The position numbers and the translations under genes were made by a program. Source: Trifolium pratense (lineage: Eukaryota; Streptophyta; Magnoliopsida; Fabales; Fabaceae). From it: a stretch of DNA of 64,000 nt. Below the pieces are notes generated by a model. It worked only from the letters and a program-made list of their open reading frames with translations, ran no database searches and was not told the origin of the DNA. Shown here piece by piece: positions 46,201 through 57,000 of this stretch (within the stretch, counting starts at the first letter, position 1; each line of letters opens with the position of its first letter). Location of the stretch: the NCBI RefSeq assembly GCF_020283565.1, contig NC_060063.1, positions 37,286,635 through 37,350,634 on the forward strand, in the 5' to 3' direction.

Positions 46201-46908
46201 GAATCAAATGGATAAGAATAAAGGTATTTTCTAATTAGTGTTATTTTTACCTAATAAAACTAATAACAATGAAATTTATTGATGTAAATGTTTATTTTTT
46301 TCAGTGTCCCCAGCAAACTAACACTATTGACTGTGGATATTTTGTGTCGCGCTTTATGAAAGAGGTTGTCATGCAATATCCAAAGAAGATTCCCGATAAT
46401 GTACATGATTTTAATTATTATTGTTATTATTAATTTGTAAACATAAGCATAAGTAATGTAATTCAATTCTAACTAAATTTTGTGGTTTTTTTTACTTGAA
46501 GTATTTTGATGAATACAAATGTGGTACATACTCTAAGGATAAGTTAAGTGAAGTGAAGGATGAATGGGCAGGATATATTTTCACAAATGTTATCCCCGGC
46601 GGAAGTTGGATAATGTAAGTATACTCTTCTCTGATTTGGGTTTATTCCAATTTTTAGTCATGATGATTGTTTTCGGTAATGCTCGATTGAGAGCTTAGTT
46701 CTTATCTGGGAGTTCGGTTCTCCTTGGAAAATGATCGTTCTGTTGCTATATGTCTACTATTTTAGATTACAAGTGGTTAATTAATGTCTAAGTTTGAGTT
46801 TGTCTTTGTTAAGCATGTTAGGAGAACTATAAAGTTATGAAATGTAGTTGCTGCTAAACTTTTCCATTCTCTTCTTTTAAATTTTTCAGGGACTTCTTGG
46901 AAACATGA
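43208..46908 (+). pseudogene. CACTA second gene: plant transposase_24-like protein with C-terminal Ulp1 (C48) protease domain
   Basis: Exons, from GT/AG borders: 43208-43318, about 43431-43629, 43718-43927, 44013-44105, 44196-44309, 44402-44755, 44922-45188, 45281-45594, 45678-45845, 45946-46062, 46148-46223, 46305-46400, 46502-46614, 46890-46908. The N-terminal part (KGQPIGHNSEGFVSYIGVIV, HWNSFVAWSKTDEF, RGSRKGYARLEE) is the Ptta/En/Spm transposase_24 type. The C-terminal part is a Ulp1 SUMO-protease fold with the triad His (DVHWALLVID), Asp (YFLDSMDS) and Cys (QTNTIDCGYF), plus the oxyanion Gln. An in-frame TAG sits in exon 5 (about 44259-44261), and the exon 1-2 join is one base out of frame, so this copy looks broken. 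Such fusions may let a transposon act on SUMO-modified proteins; that role is inference. Confidence 0.85.
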
Positions 46909-47299
46909 AAGATGCTTGGTTGGGCAATTGGCAGAGGAATATTGTTTAGGTTAATTAGCTTGTCTTGTTATAAGTAGTGTCATGAACATCATCTAGCGGG
47001 TTAGGTTAATTAGTTTGTTTTTGTCTTGGACACAAAATTGTCTTGCTTCTTTGTTTGTTTTGTGAAGGATGGGAGACTATGTAATGTGATGGTATTTATT
47101 GGCCTTCTTTGTGCCTTTTTATATCTTTATTAATATAACTTTGCCTTTTGTATTATTGGCTACTATGTTTTAAGTTTCAAATTAAGCTTCAGGTGAAAAA
47201 TACAATTTAAAGGTAGTAGAACTTACATGTTGAAAACAGAACAGCTGCAATTAAGCTTCAGGTGTAAAAACAGAACAGACATGTTGAAAAAAAAAAATT

Positions 47300-47598
47300 A
47301 AAGTGTGTGATGAAGTGCTATTAAAGGTAGGGCAAACGATAGCACTTTTAAACACAAGTGCTATTGAAAATGAAACCTATGATAGCACTTTTCTGAAAAG
47401 CGCTATTAAAGTGTGTTGCCAAAACAGGCCTACTATAGCGCTTTAGAGTACAAAGCGCTATTAAATATTGATCATACAATAGCGCTTCAAAAAGTGCTAT
47501 AATAGCTACCGACCTACAATAGCACCAGCTTCAATAGTACTTCAAAGTGCTATTAAAGCTAAAAAAAAATGCTATAGTAGCCCTTTTTTGTAGTAGTG
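47300..47598 (+). repeat. Right subterminal repeat zone of the CACTA element
   Basis: Multiple AGTGCTATTA/ATAGCACTTT and variant AGCGCTATT/ATAGCGCTT motifs in inverted pairs, ending at TTTTTTGTAGTAGTG. Confidence 0.9.
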
Positions 47599-47601
47599 AA
47601 A

Positions 47602-47739
47602 TATCATGAAGATAAAATTACAACAAAAGAATAAAATTGCAACATATCTTTTATATTATAAGCTTGTATACACAAGCAAACCCTAAACCCTAATTTGTTT
47701 TCCCTATTTTCCCTCCATTTTATCTTACAATTTTTATTA
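47602..47739. other. AT-rich spacer right of the CACTA element
   Basis: No coding sequence or repeat is recognised apart from the AAACCCTAAACCCTAA stretch near 47681, too short to call a telomeric repeat. Confidence 0.5.
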
Positions 47740-47835
47740 AAAAATAATACAATTTTGTCTTGAATAGGATTCGAACCCGCAACCCTCCAATGCAAGGCAA
47801 TTTTTCCAACCACTATGGCAAGTATACCAATTGTG
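47740..47835 (-). repeat. SINE (tRNA-derived)
   Basis: On the minus strand: A box CTTGCCATAGTGGTTGG (about 47806-47822), then B box GGGTTCGAATCC (47767-47778). The region does not fold into a complete tRNA (no matching acceptor ends), so it is a SINE and not a tRNA gene. Confidence 0.7.
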
Positions 47836-48099
47836 ATTAAAATTATGTGCAATAATTGATAAGCACCATCAATTTTAAAAGTATATCATATCAAAATTAT
47901 TGTAGACTATATTATTCATCACGAAATATTTTTATGTCTTTCCTGATCAATGTTTTTTTTCTACCGGATCATAAATTTAGAGAATAATTATCATGTGAGA
48001 TTTGGAAAGTTATTATCACGTGTGATTTGAAAAGTTATTATCAAACTTAATTCTGCTAAATCAATTTTTTTTTGCAATACAACCAAACACAACCATAGT

Positions 48100-49943
48100 C
48101 ATGTCACTAATCACATTCATTATTTTGATTTTAACATTGCAGATTTAATATTAACCGATGATCAATTAATACAATTTGCACTAGCAGATATTGAGATGAT
48201 GTTACGTAGTTGTGGGAAGAGTTTAAAAGAATATCCTCTAATGCCTAGAGCAGACACATTATTAGTTCCTGATATACAAAATAGTTTAATACACGACGAA
48301 TTGAATTATAATAGAAAATCATTAGCTGAGGAACATATTAGATTGATGTCAACTATGACTTTAGAGCAACGTAAAGTATATGACACAATCATGACAAGAG
48401 TTAACGAAAACAAACCTGGTGTGTTTTTTCTTTATGGTTATGGCGGTACAGAGAGGACATTTATCTAGAGGGCCGTGTCAGCCGCATTACGCTCAAAGGG
48501 TGAAATAATTTTAACAATTGCCTCAAGTGGGATCGCTGCATTGCTTATACCTGCCGGTAGAACAACACATTCAAGGTTTTGTATTCCTCTAAATGTTGAC
48601 GAGTTTTCAACATGTACCATAGTTCCTAAAAGCCCTTTGGCGCTATTAATACAAAAAGCAAAGCTCATTATATGGGATGAAGCACCAATGATGCACAAAT
48701 ACTGTTTCGAAGCTGTTGATCGAACTTTAAAATATATTCTCAAGTCTGTTGATGAAAAAAATAAACATGTTCCCTTCGGTGGAAAAGTTGTTGTTTTTGG
48801 CGGAGATTTTTGACAAATTCTATCAGTAATACCCAAAGGTACAAGACCAGAAGTTGTTTATGCTACTATTAATTCTTCGATTCTTTGGAATTTTTGTGAA
48901 GTTTTAACATTGAGTAAAAACATGAGGCTTCTCGGTGGTGCTTTGAGTGCAGACGTTGAACAAAGAAGATTGTTTTTTGAATGGGTTTTGGGTGTTGGAG
49001 ATGGAGAAATTGGAGATGACAACGACGATGATTTAGAACTTGACATTCCATCAGATTTATTGATTCCAAATTCAGGTGATCCTCTTGCTTCTATCGTTGA
49101 AAGCAGTTATCCCCAACTTTTACAAGACATAAACGATATAACGTATTTCCAAAATAGAGCTATACTAGCTTCTAAAAATTCAATAGTCGACACAATAAAT
49201 GATTATATGTTAGATTTAATTCATGGTGAAAAAAATACATATTTGAGTTATGATACTCCACTCACACAAAATGTAGACAATCAAACAGTGGATGATATTC
49301 ATACTCCCGAATTTTTTAACACTATTTCTACGCCAGGTCTTCCAAATCACAAGTTGAGACTTAAAGTTGTAGCTCCAATTATGCTATTAAGGAATTTGAA
49401 TAAAAAATTAGGATTATGCAATGAAACAACGTGCTCTTGAAGGAAAAATTATTTCAGGAAGTAATATTGGTGATCAGGTTTTCATACCTAGATTTTCTCT
49501 GACACCATCTGACGTGAGAATTCCTTTTAAATTTCAACGGAGACAATTTCCTATAATGATTTCTTTTGCAATGACTATTAATAAGAGTCAGGGACAATCT
49601 TTAAAGCATGTTGGGATATATCTTCTGTTGCCAGTGTTTTCACATGGTCAGTTGTATGTTGCAATTTCAAGAGTTACTTCTAGAAAAAGATTAAAAATAT
49701 TGATCATCGATGACGACGATGAAGATACGACTAAGACTGCGAATGTGGTCTATAAGGAAGTCTTCCGCAATATAACATAATTTTCTTTGTATGAATATTT
49801 TTCCAAAATAATTGCTGAACTATCGTTTAATGTTACTCAACTTTTTTCATATACCTTACATTATTGGAATTATCATATCTTATTTAATCATTATATAACT
49901 TACAGCTAATCAGACCCGTGCACCGCACGGGTCGATGTTCTAG
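48100..49943 (+). mobile_element. Decayed Helitron with helicase remnant and 3' terminus
   Basis: The 3' end is diagnostic: a 9-bp GC-rich hairpin (GACCCGTGC/GCACGGGTC, 49913-49933), then six bases, then CTAG (49940-49943) followed by T. The upstream helicase pseudogene is in the expected orientation. No Rep (HUH) domain is present upstream, and the 5' end (TC) could not be placed, so the left coordinate is only where helicase-like codons begin. Confidence 0.85.
48125..49780 (+). pseudogene. PIF1-like helicase of a Helitron, broken
   Basis: Homology to the Helitron PIF1-type helicase: the segment EQRKVYDTIM, a Walker A region reading GYGGTERTFI in which the consensus Gly-Lys is replaced by Glu-Arg, a Walker B with IIWDEAPMMHK, the FGGDF motif, and C-terminal motifs FQRRQFPIMISFAMTINKSQGQSL and YVAISRVTSR. 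Two in-frame stops (TAG after TFI near 48466, TGA after FGGDF near 48811) and a frame change with a small deletion near 49421 break it. Helicase-like codons extend upstream of the Met at 48196 to about 48125. Loss of the Walker lysine alone would abolish ATP hydrolysis. Confidence 0.9.
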
Positions 49944-50124
49944 TTTTTTGGTATTTTTATATATGAAAGAAAGTAACATTACAACATATATTTGAGATTA
50001 ACACAAAAGAGGAAACTAACATATTTTTGGCATTTTGATAAAGAAAACAAAGAAATATTTTTTGGGATTTTTTAATGCTGAATATAAATAAAAGAAAATA
50101 AAACAAAAAACAAAAGGGTAAAAA

Positions 50125-50215
50125 AAGACCAGAAGGGGGGACCTGGATTCGAACACAGATCCCCTGTGTGACAAACCCATGTCACAACCACTGCACCAGC
50201 ACGGGCGTTCTTGTT
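50125..50215 (-). repeat. SINE (tRNA-derived)
   Basis: The minus strand gives A box GCTGGTGCAGTGGTTGTG (50183-50200), then B box GTTCGAATCC (50145-50154). Confidence 0.68.
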
Positions 50216-50229
50216 AAAGCAATGCATAA

Positions 50230-52415
50230 ACAATTTATTTGTATTAAAACACTTATTTAAAAATGAAGAAAACCAGCAGAGCTACTGTTCATCGTCTTCC
50301 TCATCCAAACCAAAAAAATTCAAATTTCGTGTTTTTGATTCTTGCATCAAATTGGACATATAAATATACCATTTTGCTCAGAATTTCACAAGGAATGTAA
50401 TGGTACCATCTAATTGAATTAAAAGTCAAAAAATAACACGAATTCTCGTCAAAACCCGAAAACCTTATTTTTTCTTCAAAATGCAATTAAGTAGCGTACA
50501 TGAAAAATCAATGGAAAATAGATTCGGTGTTTCGTTCCCCACATTAAGGGCTACATGTTTGCTTCAATAATCTTTCAAAATGGTGCATATATGAAGGAGT
50601 TCAAAGTTTCGAAAATTTACCTATTGGAGCAAAGGTCCAATGCCTCTTCTTTTCACTTACAGATGAGAAATAAAGATCTCTTTAGCTTCCTTGTACCTCC
50701 AGGAAGCTAATAGTATGCGTGGATTGCCTTGAAAGTTTCTGAATCTTTCTAACCAATTCAACTTGCAAGTGATGAAAAATGGAAGTTGGGAGATGGTGAT
50801 GGAGGTGTTTCAGTTGATGATCAATGCATACAGAAGCTTTGTTATGATGTATTGATGATGTTTTGATGGAAAAAACTCAAAGAAATTGAATGGTTTAGAG
50901 ATTTCGAAAATTTGGATTTTTGAAGTTCTTTAATGGAGTTTTTGAGTGAATTTCTGTGTCCTTGAGTTCTGAGGCTTGAGGGGCTTTTATAGAGGTTTCC
51001 TTTGGCCTTCAAAAGTGGGTGGAAGTCAGTTTGGTTGCATCTCAATGCTGGTTTGTCTCCAAAGTTACAAAAGTGGTTGAAAAAGCTTTGTGGTTCCAAG
51101 ATGAGATGGAGTGTACAAGGAGGCAAATAGGGAGGCTTTCTCTGAGTTTAGGGAGTTGCTTCTAAACATTAAGATGGAGTGTGATCAGAAGAAACAAGTT
51201 AGGAGCTCAATGCAAAAGTTGTTGGAGAAAACTGAAACTTTAACAAAGTGTTTATGAACTTTATGCATGTTGCTTGGATAAAGCTTCAAGTCTTTGTGTA
51301 ATGTATCAAGGGTCTGTGTAAAACACTCATTTTTCTGAGATTTAGAAGCAACATAGCCTGCAAAGGAAGCTCCCTTAGGTTTGGCAAGGGTTTGACTTGA
51401 AACTTGACATGAAATTGGACCTTTAAAAACAACTCTGTCATGGCTACTTCATCACTTCGAAACTTGGTCCTCAAGCAAGGTAAATTCATGATCTAGGTAC
51501 CATTGGAAATATAGCATGAGCCTATACAACTTTCATGTTGATCACCTTTCCTGAATCAATTGGGATTATAGAGAAAACTGGACAACAAATGTCAAAGTTT
51601 CAGCTGTTTGACACTTAGAAAAATTCTAAGTGTTTTTTTGACAATTTTTACAATTTGACATCTCAACTTTGGAAGCTAGTTTCTTCCAATATTCATGAGA
51701 TTTTGGTTTATAATTTCCACAATAATGAATTACGTCGTGTCCCCTTCAAATAAATCCCTCCAGCATGAAAAATGATTGCTTGTATTGATCACAAATTGTC
51801 CATAAAGTCATGCACTTGGTAAGCTCAAAACTCTTAGAAAAATTTCTAAGTGTTTGAGAATTTCAAAATTGCTAAGACCTTGACTTTCCACTTTGATTTC
51901 TTCCACTTCAAGAAACCTTTTGGCCTCAAATGTTCGTCAACTTGTAGTATCAAATGCCCTCTTTAAGATCAGCCATCAAGCATCTCAAATGGGTTTGTAG
52001 ATTGTTCCAAATTGTCTTGTGAAGTTGCATGGATGATCATGAAGATTTGTACTTAGAAGATATTTCAAAACCTAAATCTTTGACTTTTTTTGAACTTTTA
52101 TTGACTTTCTTGATTCTTGACGATCAAACTTGATAATCTCACATGTTTTTCTTAATTCTTGACCTTTGAGGTTCAAAGTTGACTAAAAAGTCAAAAGTCA
52201 AACTTTGACTTTGGCTAATAGTTGACTTTTTATTAATTGATCCACACATCTTCAACTATCAAACATTTGCATGTCTAAAGCTTCTTGATTCAAAAACCCT
52301 GTCTTACCAAAGAAGCAAACACAACAAGATATCTTTTTGTATTTTTGTTAGTGATGCATAGAATGCAATGATGAAAATATGAGATGGGATCTTAGGTCAA
52401 AAATTGGGGTATGAC
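50230..52415. other. Non-coding repeat-like DNA, possibly gypsy (Ogre/Peabody-type) remnant
   Basis: No credible frame (the 94-residue minus frame at 50842-51126 has no motif). Repeated words GTTGACTTTTTA, AAAGTCAAAAGTCAA and a terminal AAAATTGGGGTATGACA are reminiscent of legume gypsy 3' ends. The phrase AACTCTTAGAAAAATTTCTAAGTGTTT and variants occur at 51610 and 51827. The assignment is from memory only. Confidence 0.35.
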
Positions 52416-53204
52416 AATGAGATACAAGCACAAATTCAATGTCGCTAAAAACGTAAATGATGAATCTGCGAACAAACTCACAGCATCCAAGTTAATAACA
52501 TAAAACGGCATGCTTAAGCCTACAATTAATGTGACAAAATAAAAGTAACAGAAGTACTCATGTCTTCGGATCTTCATCGTTGATGACTTTGTCATTGATT
52601 GAATCGGTAGTTGATCAAAGTTGATCTGTCAATCTGAACCAAACGAACGCCACAAAAAACAGGAAAGCAAACAAGCACTGCACGAAGACGAAGATCAAAC
52701 AAACACCGCACGAAGACGGGACGCACTAAGGCAAATAAATCACAAAATAAAATAGAAACACTCTAATCTATGTGAAATTTCACTTATTTAAACAAAAGCA
52801 AATATAAAACGATCAAGAGGGGTGATTTTGGATCAAAATTGACCCTAAATCACCCCTCTTTAGAAAATAAACAAGAAGAGAAGGCAATAAGAATATGTGT
52901 TGTTGTGCGGCGGCTAAACCTAATTCACCCTACGACAAATTAATATTAATCAACTCAAACTTTAATCATACATACACTTTAAAGGTGAATAAATGTAATG
53001 TTCAGGCTTCACCAAAAAAAAATGTAATGTTCAAGATTCAAACCCCGCCCCCTTCACATAAATTTAAAGTGCGATGTCCCTACAAATTAAGTTAAACTCA
53101 CGAGAATATCATATATACTAATTTTTTTTATATAATTATACATAATCTAATATTGTACAATAGAATATAAAACTTTTAATAATTCATATTTTTCATTGAA
53201 TATT
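52416..53204. other. Unassigned AT-rich DNA before a Helitron 3' end
   Basis: Contains a GACGAAGACGAAGATC/ACGAAGACGGGACGC duplicated stretch near 52680-52720 and the perfect hairpin at 52815-52860. No coding frame. Some or all may belong to the Helitron ending at 53235. Confidence 0.45.
52815..52860. repeat. Perfect 14-bp inverted repeat with 18-base loop
   Basis: AAGAGGGGTGATTT at 52815-52828 and AAATCACCCCTCTT at 52847-52860. Confidence 0.88.
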
Positions 53205-53235
53205 ACCCGTGCATTGCACGGGTCAGTTATACTAG
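53205..53235 (+). mobile_element. Helitron-type 3' terminus (second)
   Basis: Hairpin ACCCGTGC/GCACGGGT (53205-53223), then eight bases, then CTAG at 53232-53235 followed by T. The stem is almost the same as at 49913-49933, so the two elements are related. The 5' end was not found. Confidence 0.75.
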
Positions 53236-53829
53236 TATACTATAGTGCTTGAGTATCATGCTATAAGGGCACCCGATCAACTATCCAAATAAAAAATTTA
53301 GCATTAAACCAATAGATTTGGTCTAGTAATAAGAAATTTAGATAATATCTTAAAAATCATATCATATAGTAAAATTAGCACTAAATAATTCAAACAAATT
53401 ATGGCATTTTGTATTATCAAGAGGTTAATGTCTACTATACATTTAAGAAAACATTAATATAATGTACCTATATTTTCCAACAAACCACGACTCTTGTATT
53501 TTTCATAAAGACTACTAGTAGTTCAAGATAAAAACAGAAGAGGCATTCAACTACTTGTCCTTTGAGTTTCTATGAAAACGACTAAGGTTAATCTATCTAT
53601 CTATCTTCTATCTATATAAGAAAACAAAATGCCTATGAAATTTCCAATTTGCCTCTATTTAATTTTTTGACACATCGTTGAATTCAGAGTTATTTTGTGT
53701 CTTTATTTAAAAGTTAGTACAAATAACTTTTCATTATGTGATGGTTACTCATATTTTAACTTCAAGTTATTTTATCTTCCCAAAAAATTGAAAAATCATT
53801 TTTTTGTAAAAAAAAACTAAAATATTGAT

Positions 53830-54090
53830 AGAATAAAAGCTAAAAAAACTATATTGTTAATAATTTTATGTTATAACATATAAATTGTAAGTAACAAATA
53901 AAAATAAATTGTTAATAATTTTATGTATTGATAGAATAAAAGCTAAAAAACTATATTGTTAATAATTTTATGTTATAACATATAAAATTTTATGTTATAA
54001 TATATAAATTGTAAGTAACAAATAAAAATAAATTGTTAACAATTTTATGTTATAACATATAAATTGTCAGTAATAAATTAAAATAAATAA
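53830..54090 (+). repeat. Direct repeats of about 100 bp (AT-rich)
   Basis: Units contain AATAATTTTATGTTATAACATATAAATTGTAAGTAACAAATAAAAATAAATTG in part or whole; the core TATGTTATAACATATAAA occurs four times. Confidence 0.82.
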
Positions 54091-54419
54091 AGTTTGTGAC
54101 ATTGTTGTCTATGTGAGTAAAAATAAGAGCGTGTTGTTGTTGTTTTTAGGGTCTAGACTATTATTATTTTTTAGAAAGTTGGATTTGGACATGGACCAAT
54201 GTTATAAGTGATAACATTTATAATTAATTGTATAAAAAATAAAAATAACACGGGTCACGGGCCAACCCGCAAACCCGCAATTTTAATGGTCCAACCCCAC
54301 GAGCAAAAATATAAACGGACCAAAATAAAATGGTCTTAAATCCCTGTGGACTGCGGGTTAAACAGGTCGACCTGAGACCTTGACCCATATACCCAGCTCT
54401 AATATTTATACTTATATAT

Positions 54420-55103
54420 TAATATGAAAATCTACTATTTTTTGTGATTCTCACGGAACTTGTGTTTTTACTAATACAATATATTATTTTGTCTATTTTT
54501 TTTAAAATAATTTTACGGGTTATATTCATATTAATACGGGAACCTAATTTTTTTGGTTATATCCACGAGTCTTATATTTTTACTCATATATTAATAAAGT
54601 TGTTTTTTTTTTTTTTACAATTTTACGGATTATACTCATATATTTATACGGGGACATAATCTTTTGTGTGAATTTCGTGGGAACTATATTTTTCCTCTTA
54701 TTAATAAGGTTTCGCATTCTTTAATAATTTGTGTAGATCTAAATTCATACTCATATTTTTTTTTAAGCAAAAAGGGTGCAGATGGAGAACCAACTACAAC
54801 ACCTTAGATAGATTAATAAAAAGAAGGAAATACAAAAAGAGAGGGGGGGCATGGACCAAAACCTTTTCAAGTAAAAAAAGCAAGAAAATAAAAGCAAAAA
54901 CTGCAAAACAAAACAAAGAAAAGAAAAACAAACGCAACAAAAGAGAACGAAGGGACACAAGAACCTTTTTTTTTGTGATTTCTACAAGACTTATATTTTT
55001 AATCATATATTAATAAAGTTGTTTATTTTTTTTTTTTTGTAATTATATTGGATCATATATTAATACATGGACCTAATTATTTTGTTGATTTTTACGAGTC
55101 CTA

Positions 55104-55147
<44 letters not shown>

Positions 55148-55860
55148 TTGCCCATTCTTTCATAATTTCTCCTGATATATATTTATACTCATATATTAGT
55201 ACAATGATCTAATATTTTTTGTGTGATTTATGCGAGGCCTATTTTTTACTTTTATTAATGAATTTTCCAATTTTTTATTATTTTTTGTGAGACATATATT
55301 TATATTCATATATTAATACGAGAATCTGTTTTGTGTGATTTTTATGGGACCTATGTGTTTTACTCATATTAATAAGTTTGCCCGTTCTTTTATAACACTT
55401 GTGAGACATATATTTATACTCATATATTAATATGGAAACCTTTTTCTTTTTGTGATTTCTACGAGACTTATAATTTTATTTATATATTAATTAAGTTGTC
55501 TATTTAATTTTATTTTTTTACAATTTTACGGGTTATATTCATATTTAATACTGTGACCTAATTATTTTTGATTGTTTTTGTGAGACCTATATTTTCACTA
55601 ACATATTAATATGATTGCCTATTTTTTTTAAATTTTTACGGGACTATATTTATACTCAAATATTTAATACATGAACCTAAGTTTTTTGGTGATTTTTACA
55701 CGACCTATGTTTTTGCTAATATATTAATAAAGTAGCCTATTTTTTCATAATTTCTACATTATCTATATTTAAATTCAGATATTAATACGTAGACCTAAGG
55801 TTTTTTTGTGATAGTTTTTCCATTGTTTTTTTCCTATTTTTTAAACAAATATTATATCCT
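54420..55860 (+). repeat. Degenerate ~110-bp repeat array
   Basis: About a dozen diverged units with the order TTATATTCATATTAATACGG, GACCTAAT, TTTTTGTGATTTTTACGAG, CCTATATTTTTACT, ATATTAATAAAGTTGCC. It is interrupted by an A/G-rich patch (54765-54965), whose frames are low-complexity, and an (AT)n run at 55106-55145. Confidence 0.8.
55106..55145. repeat. (AT)n microsatellite
   Basis: About 20 AT units. Confidence 0.97.
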
Positions 55861-55939
55861 TTTTATTTTTTACTATTTCATGTTATCGAGGAGCGGCAAT
55901 GCCGCAACTCTCGTGCGGACGCTCGGGTGTCCGCTAGTT

Positions 55940-56460
55940 AGGATAAACTTTAGATAAACTTTAACGAGAGATTAATTGATGAAATATTAAATAAATACTC
56001 CTATATTACATTATGTAATATACTACCAGTATATTCTAAATATATACTAGACCATTTAAATATATACTGGCCAATTTAAATAAATAATGGACAGAGTGTT
56101 GGGTACAATGTCAAAACTGTCATAAAGAATGTAATTATAAATTCACCATATCTTGTAATTTAATCTTTCAAGTTTCTTAATATCCAAACTTAGAGTGGGA
56201 TCAAAATGTTATATTGACCATTGGCACTACTTTAAGAAGCTATTGGAAAAGAAACATGACATTGTAAAATATTATAGTCAGAGTTAGGCACTATACGCAT
56301 AATGAAACATGTAGTAGATGACAATATTACAACGTATATATCGGCCGGAGTGAAATAAGTAACGTTATCTATGGTAAACACAAATCAAATCAATAGTTAA
56401 TTAATATTATATTTTTGACAAATTAGTAAAATAAGTATTATAGAACTATCATAACAAGAC
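55940..56460. other. AT-rich intergenic DNA
   Basis: No gene or repeat recognised. A small duplicated AATATATACT(A/G)G is at 56030-56070. Confidence 0.5.
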
Positions 56461-56462
56461 TA

Positions 56463-56690
56463 ACTATGAATTAATCCAAGTGGTAAGGATATTGGTTTTC
56501 TTAAATATGTGGTCAGAGGTTTGATTTATGACCCATGTATATGAAAAAAATTCGGTTGGGAGGGAAAAATCCACTTTTTGTGCCCCATCTATATAGATTC
56601 CCCGACAAAGATTAGTCATCGCTAATTGCGGTGAAAACTTCGTACCAATATCATGATAACCTAAAATATATGATAACAACTAACAATGAA
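56463..56690 (+). repeat. SINE
   Basis: A-box-like ATTAATCCAAGTGGTAAGG, then GGTCAGAGGTTTGATTT as a decayed B box. The body has GTGCCCCATCTATATAGATT, CCCCGACAAAGATTAG and CGCTAATTGCGG. Confidence 0.62.
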
Positions 56691-56759
56691 TTGGTTCAGG
56701 TGATAAGAGACTTGTTCTCGACTCGTGAACTTAATTAGTTCAGTTGATAGATATATCAC

Positions 56760-56804
<45 letters not shown>

Positions 56805-57000
56805 ATAGTTCGAATATCAATCACTCCACTTATTCACCTTAGGGGTGTAATTTTAGTCACTAAACTACCTGACAAAAAAAGTGAAAAGAGACTCGGTTTT
56901 TTTTGCAAGTAGTGATGAGTTGGATTTCTAGTTCTTGGGCATAAAAAAATTCGACTGAGGAGATAATTCACCTTATACAACAATAATTATAGCATAATAA
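56691..57000 (+). repeat. Further SINE fragments around an (AT)n run
   Basis: Two more A-box starts (TGAATTGGTTCAGGTGATAAG at 56689 and TTAGTTCAGTTGATAG at 56736), a B box AGTTCGAATATC after the (AT)n run, and a fragment with AATTCGACTGAGGAGATAATTC near 56950. This looks like SINEs inserted next to each other. Confidence 0.5.
56762..56801. repeat. (AT)n microsatellite
   Basis: About 20 AT units inside the SINE cluster. Confidence 0.97.

Larger units (their letters stand above)
40622..47598 (+). mobile_element. CACTA (En/Spm-type) DNA transposon, probably non-autonomous
   Basis: Termini CACTACTACAA and TTGTAGTAGTG form an 11-bp inverted repeat. The 3-bp duplication AAA stands at 40619-40621 and 47599-47601. 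Both subterminal zones are filled with AATAGCACTT/AAGTGCTATT pairs. The inside carries a DUF4218/DUF4216 transposase fragment and a 14-exon transposase_24/Ulp1 gene, both in plus orientation. The catalytic TNP2 domain expected upstream of DUF4218 is absent, so it cannot make its own full transposase. Confidence 0.95.
53604..55937 (+). mobile_element. Candidate non-autonomous Helitron made of AT-rich repeats
   Basis: The putative 5' end is TCTTCTATCTATATAAG (from 53604, exact base uncertain). The 3' end carries hairpins GCGGCA/TGCCGC (55893-55905) and GCGGAC/GTCCGC (55915-55934), then CTAG (55934-55937) and T. The interior is non-coding and repetitive. The second hairpin touches CTAG, unlike the usual spacing, so confidence is moderate. 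Confidence 0.55.

Noticed and set aside
47680..47700. Telomere-like AAACCCTAAACCCTAA
   Set aside because: Only two units; too short to indicate an interstitial telomere.
47740..47835. Possible tRNA gene on the minus strand (A and B boxes present)
   Set aside because: The arms outside the boxes do not pair into acceptor and anticodon stems; it fits a SINE head. The same holds for 50125-50215 and 26462-26580.
50842..51126. 94-residue minus-strand frame as a small gene
   Set aside because: No motif, no splice or promoter signal, and it sits in repeat-like DNA.
54729..55013. Lys-rich frame and its antisense Phe/Leu-rich frames
   Set aside because: Purely an effect of the A/G-rich patch at 54765-54965.
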